From Methanocorpusculaceae archaeon UBA456 (GTDB lineage: Archaea; Halobacteriota; Methanomicrobia; Methanomicrobiales; Methanocorpusculaceae), in NCBI GenBank assembly GCA_002496395.1, contig DAJQ01000004.1:31663-38812 (forward strand): a stretch of 7,150 bases of DNA. The letters are read 5' to 3'. Below are positions 5,630-7,150 of the stretch, in pieces. The notes beneath the pieces are model-generated. The model saw only the letters and a program-made list of their open reading frames with translations, was not told the DNA's origin and ran no database searches. The first letter of the stretch is position 1; every line of letters begins with the position of its first letter. A program made the position numbers and the translations under genes.

Positions 5630-6178
5630 ATGTCTGATACAATTGCTCCTCATGAAATCGAAGAGGGGGAGATCTATCTCCTGCTTTCAGAGCCACATGC
5701 CATGAAGAAGGCTTCAGTACAGCTGGTAGCCGAGATTACAGAGGGCGGGTATGATGCAATTGTAATCACCACAAACCAGCCCTCACCGATCCTGAGAATG
5801 CTCTACCAGAAAGCCGGAATCGATCCGCAGTCAATCTGGTATATCGATGCGATCACCCGGTACTCCCTTGGGAAGGACCCCGATTCCGATCCGATGACGA
5901 CCTATATCAACCACCCATCGAACCTGACCGATATGGGGATCGCCGTCACCACCATCCTGAAGAAGATGGAGGGGAGGAAAGTCTGCATCATCCTTGACTC
6001 GGTATCGACGATGCTGATCTACCTCCCCACCCAGAATATCTCAAAATTCATGCATTTTGTGACAAACCGCCTCCGCCTCGCTGGTGTGGCGGGGGTCTTC
6101 CTTGCAGCAGAAAAAGGGCTTGACCCCGATCTCCTGATGCAGCTCTCCACTTTTGTCGATACGGTGATTGAGGAATAG
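5630..6178 (+). CDS. DUF835 protein, RecA/KaiC-like fold without a Walker A motif
   Basis: A 182-residue cytoplasmic protein of the archaeal DUF835 family, whose function is not established. The pattern of a KaiC/RecA-like domain is visible: an early strand GEIYLLLSE (13-21), a second strand YDAIVITTN (41-49) where the next loop reads QPSPILRMLYQKAG with no GxxxxGK[ST], a Walker-B-like strand VCIILDSVSTMLIYLP (118-133, D123), and a late strand VAGVFLAAEKG followed by FVDTVIEE (153-182), comparable to the 'aDgvi.l' end of KaiC-type domains. Without Walker A it probably does not hydrolyse ATP and may instead act as a binding or output partner. The start at 5630 has a GGAG Shine-Dalgarno sequence (5621-5624) 5 nt before it, inside the end of the PAS gene. 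The stop lies only 2 bp from the stop of the opposing kinase gene. Confidence 0.8.
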   Translation: MSDTIAPHEIEEGEIYLLLSEPHAMKKASVQLVAEITEGGYDAIVITTNQPSPILRMLYQKAGIDPQSIWYIDAITRYSLGKDPDSDPMTTYINHPSNLTDMGIAVTTILKKMEGRKVCIILDSVSTMLIYLPTQNISKFMHFVTNRLRLAGVAGVFLAAEKGLDPDLLMQLSTFVDTVIEE

Positions 6179-6180
6179 TG

Positions 6181-7150
6181 TCAGGAGATCCTCCTGAATT
6201 TTTCCGCTGGAACCTGTATCTCAAAGCGGCCCCCCTCTCCATAAACTCCGTTCTCTCTGATGGTGATCCCGGTGATCGAGAGGATCTCGCTCACAAGGTA
6301 GAGTCCAAATCCATGGCTTCTTCCAAACGCGGGTTTGAAGATCGACTCCTTCTTCTCGTCCACAACCCCTACGCCATCATCTTCACAGATGATCAGAAGA
6401 GAATCGTCTCTCTCCTCAGCATGCAATCTGATAGATGTCAGCGTTTTCCCATGTTTCAGGGCATTTCCAATGAGATTCTCAAAGACGCGGGGGAGCATCG
6501 GGTCCGCATAGATCTCATATCCGGCGAGGTTATTCTCAATTGTTACATCCCCGGTATCAGTATGATCGGCGAGATATTCCTCGATATTCTTCTCCAGAGA
6601 CTGCCATATCGGCGCCTGAATCCCCATATTCTGGTAATCACGTGAAAACTCATTTTTCCTCTGTATGGCTCCGATCTGTTCGCGAAGGCCATTGATGTAC
6701 CGGATAGTATCCGGCGCCATATCTTCTGTATCTATCAGGTACAGGTACCCTTCGGCGGCGGTGATATTGTTGAAGATGTCATGCCGGGTGAGGCTTGTCA
6801 GGAGATTGAGCTTTTTGTTGGCGAGATAGAGTGCCTTTTGATCCTCAATGATCCTGGTGATCTCTGTAAAAATAGTGGCAAATCTACCCTTTTTTTCAGA
6901 GAAGACAGATATCCTGAAGTGCCGTTTCAGCTGAGGAATATACTCCTCGAAGGTGATCGGCTCCCCGCCATCAGCAATCGTGGCGAATCGATCCAAAAAT
7001 GGCGGCTCTTCCGTTCCATAGAGTTCCCGGGCCGTCGTATTGATCGCACTTTCTGCCGGAATTGAAAGGATCTCCTCAAATGCCGGGTTAACCTCTAGTA
7101 TCCGGTAATCGACGACATTGCCATCATCATCCTTCACGATTTCATGGAGT
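6181..7150 (-). CDS. PAS-domain histidine kinase, N-terminus beyond the window
   Basis: The C-terminal part (322 visible residues) of a sensor histidine kinase. A GTG at 7137 could pass for a start, but the frame stays open to the edge and reads LHEIVKDDDGNVVDYRILEV, a continuous PAS domain, so the gene continues upstream. Numbered from that GTG: PAS to about 94 (VDYRILEVNPAFEEIL near its start), then a linker helix. The H-box LTRHDIFNNITAAEGYL (116-132) has phospho-acceptor H119 in the RHDI form frequent in methanogens. The HATPase domain (about 198-312) has N-box ENLIGNALKHG (220-230), G1 DDGVG (253-257), F-box IFKPAFGRSHG (267-276) and G2 GFGLYL (276-281). All key residues are present, so autophosphorylation is expected. 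No membrane segment is seen in the visible part. No response regulator or receiver domain is visible nearby, so its output partner is unknown. It converges on the DUF835 gene. Confidence 0.9.
   Translation of the reverse strand, partial: LHEIVKDDDGNVVDYRILEVNPAFEEILSIPAESAINTTARELYGTEEPPFLDRFATIADGGEPITFEEYIPQLKRHFRISVFSEKKGRFATIFTEITRIIEDQKALYLANKKLNLLTSLTRHDIFNNITAAEGYLYLIDTEDMAPDTIRYINGLREQIGAIQRKNEFSRDYQNMGIQAPIWQSLEKNIEEYLADHTDTGDVTIENNLAGYEIYADPMLPRVFENLIGNALKHGKTLTSIRLHAEERDDSLLIICEDDGVGVVDEKKESIFKPAFGRSHGFGLYLVSEILSITGITIRENGVYGEGGRFEIQVPAEKFRRIS

Noticed and set aside
5226..5696. Two overlapping - strand frames opposite the end of the PAS gene
   Set aside because: They are shadows of PAS3 and its tail, which carry recognisable PAS motifs; the antisense translations are low-complexity.
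6178..6645. 155-residue open frame on the + strand after the DUF835 gene
   Set aside because: It is antisense to the ATPase domain of the kinase, whose N, G1 and G2 boxes are intact; no domain is recognisable.
7135..7137. GTG as the start of the histidine kinase gene, making it complete at 318 residues
   Set aside because: The reading frame continues to the window edge and the codons before the GTG (LHEI) extend a typical PAS strand pattern, so the GTG codes for an internal valine.
1..7150. CRISPR array, tRNA or rRNA genes, complete transposase
   Set aside because: I looked for regularly spaced repeats, cloverleaf-like T-loop sequence and DDE or HUH motifs and found none; intergenic gaps are all under 160 bp.

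Overview
The window looks like a chromosomal segment of a methanogenic archaeon, most likely a member of Methanomicrobiales. I base this on an archaeal-type aspartyl-tRNA synthetase, a short folate-independent (catalytic-domain-only) methionine synthase, PAS and DUF835 signalling proteins, a histidine kinase with the RHDI H-box common in methanogens, and TATA-like boxes about 25-30 nt upstream of start codons. I did not try to assign a genus.

Left part (1 to about 1950), AT-richer accessory segment, all on the + strand: a vapBC toxin-antitoxin pair (59-298 and 285-677), a nested stem-loop directly after the vapC stop (678-728), a 150-residue protein resembling only the DNA-binding N-terminal domain of tyrosine recombinases (834-1286), and a DUF6155 protein (1351-1917). 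Hand counts of single 60-base lines show the contrast with the rest: 21/60 G+C at 1381-1440 against 37/60 at 3841-3900.

Middle part (1960-4167), GC-richer housekeeping genes on the - strand: aspS followed after 3 nt by a methionine synthase gene, almost certainly one transcript from a TATA-like box near 4189-4196. The synthetase carries the His and Pro residues linked to the non-discriminating type, which charges both tRNA-Asp and tRNA-Asn.

Right part (4281 to the edge), signalling genes: a cytoplasmic three-PAS protein with no kinase domain, followed after 2 nt on the + strand by a DUF835 protein with a RecA/KaiC-like fold signature but no Walker A motif. This pair is the best candidate in the window for a poorly described system: a PAS sensor that probably signals through a non-catalytic partner rather than by phosphorylation. 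A PAS-histidine kinase on the - strand converges on it with only 2 bp between the two stop codons, and its 5' end lies beyond the window. No response regulator gene is visible. No tRNA, rRNA, CRISPR array, transposase or complete integrase was found.
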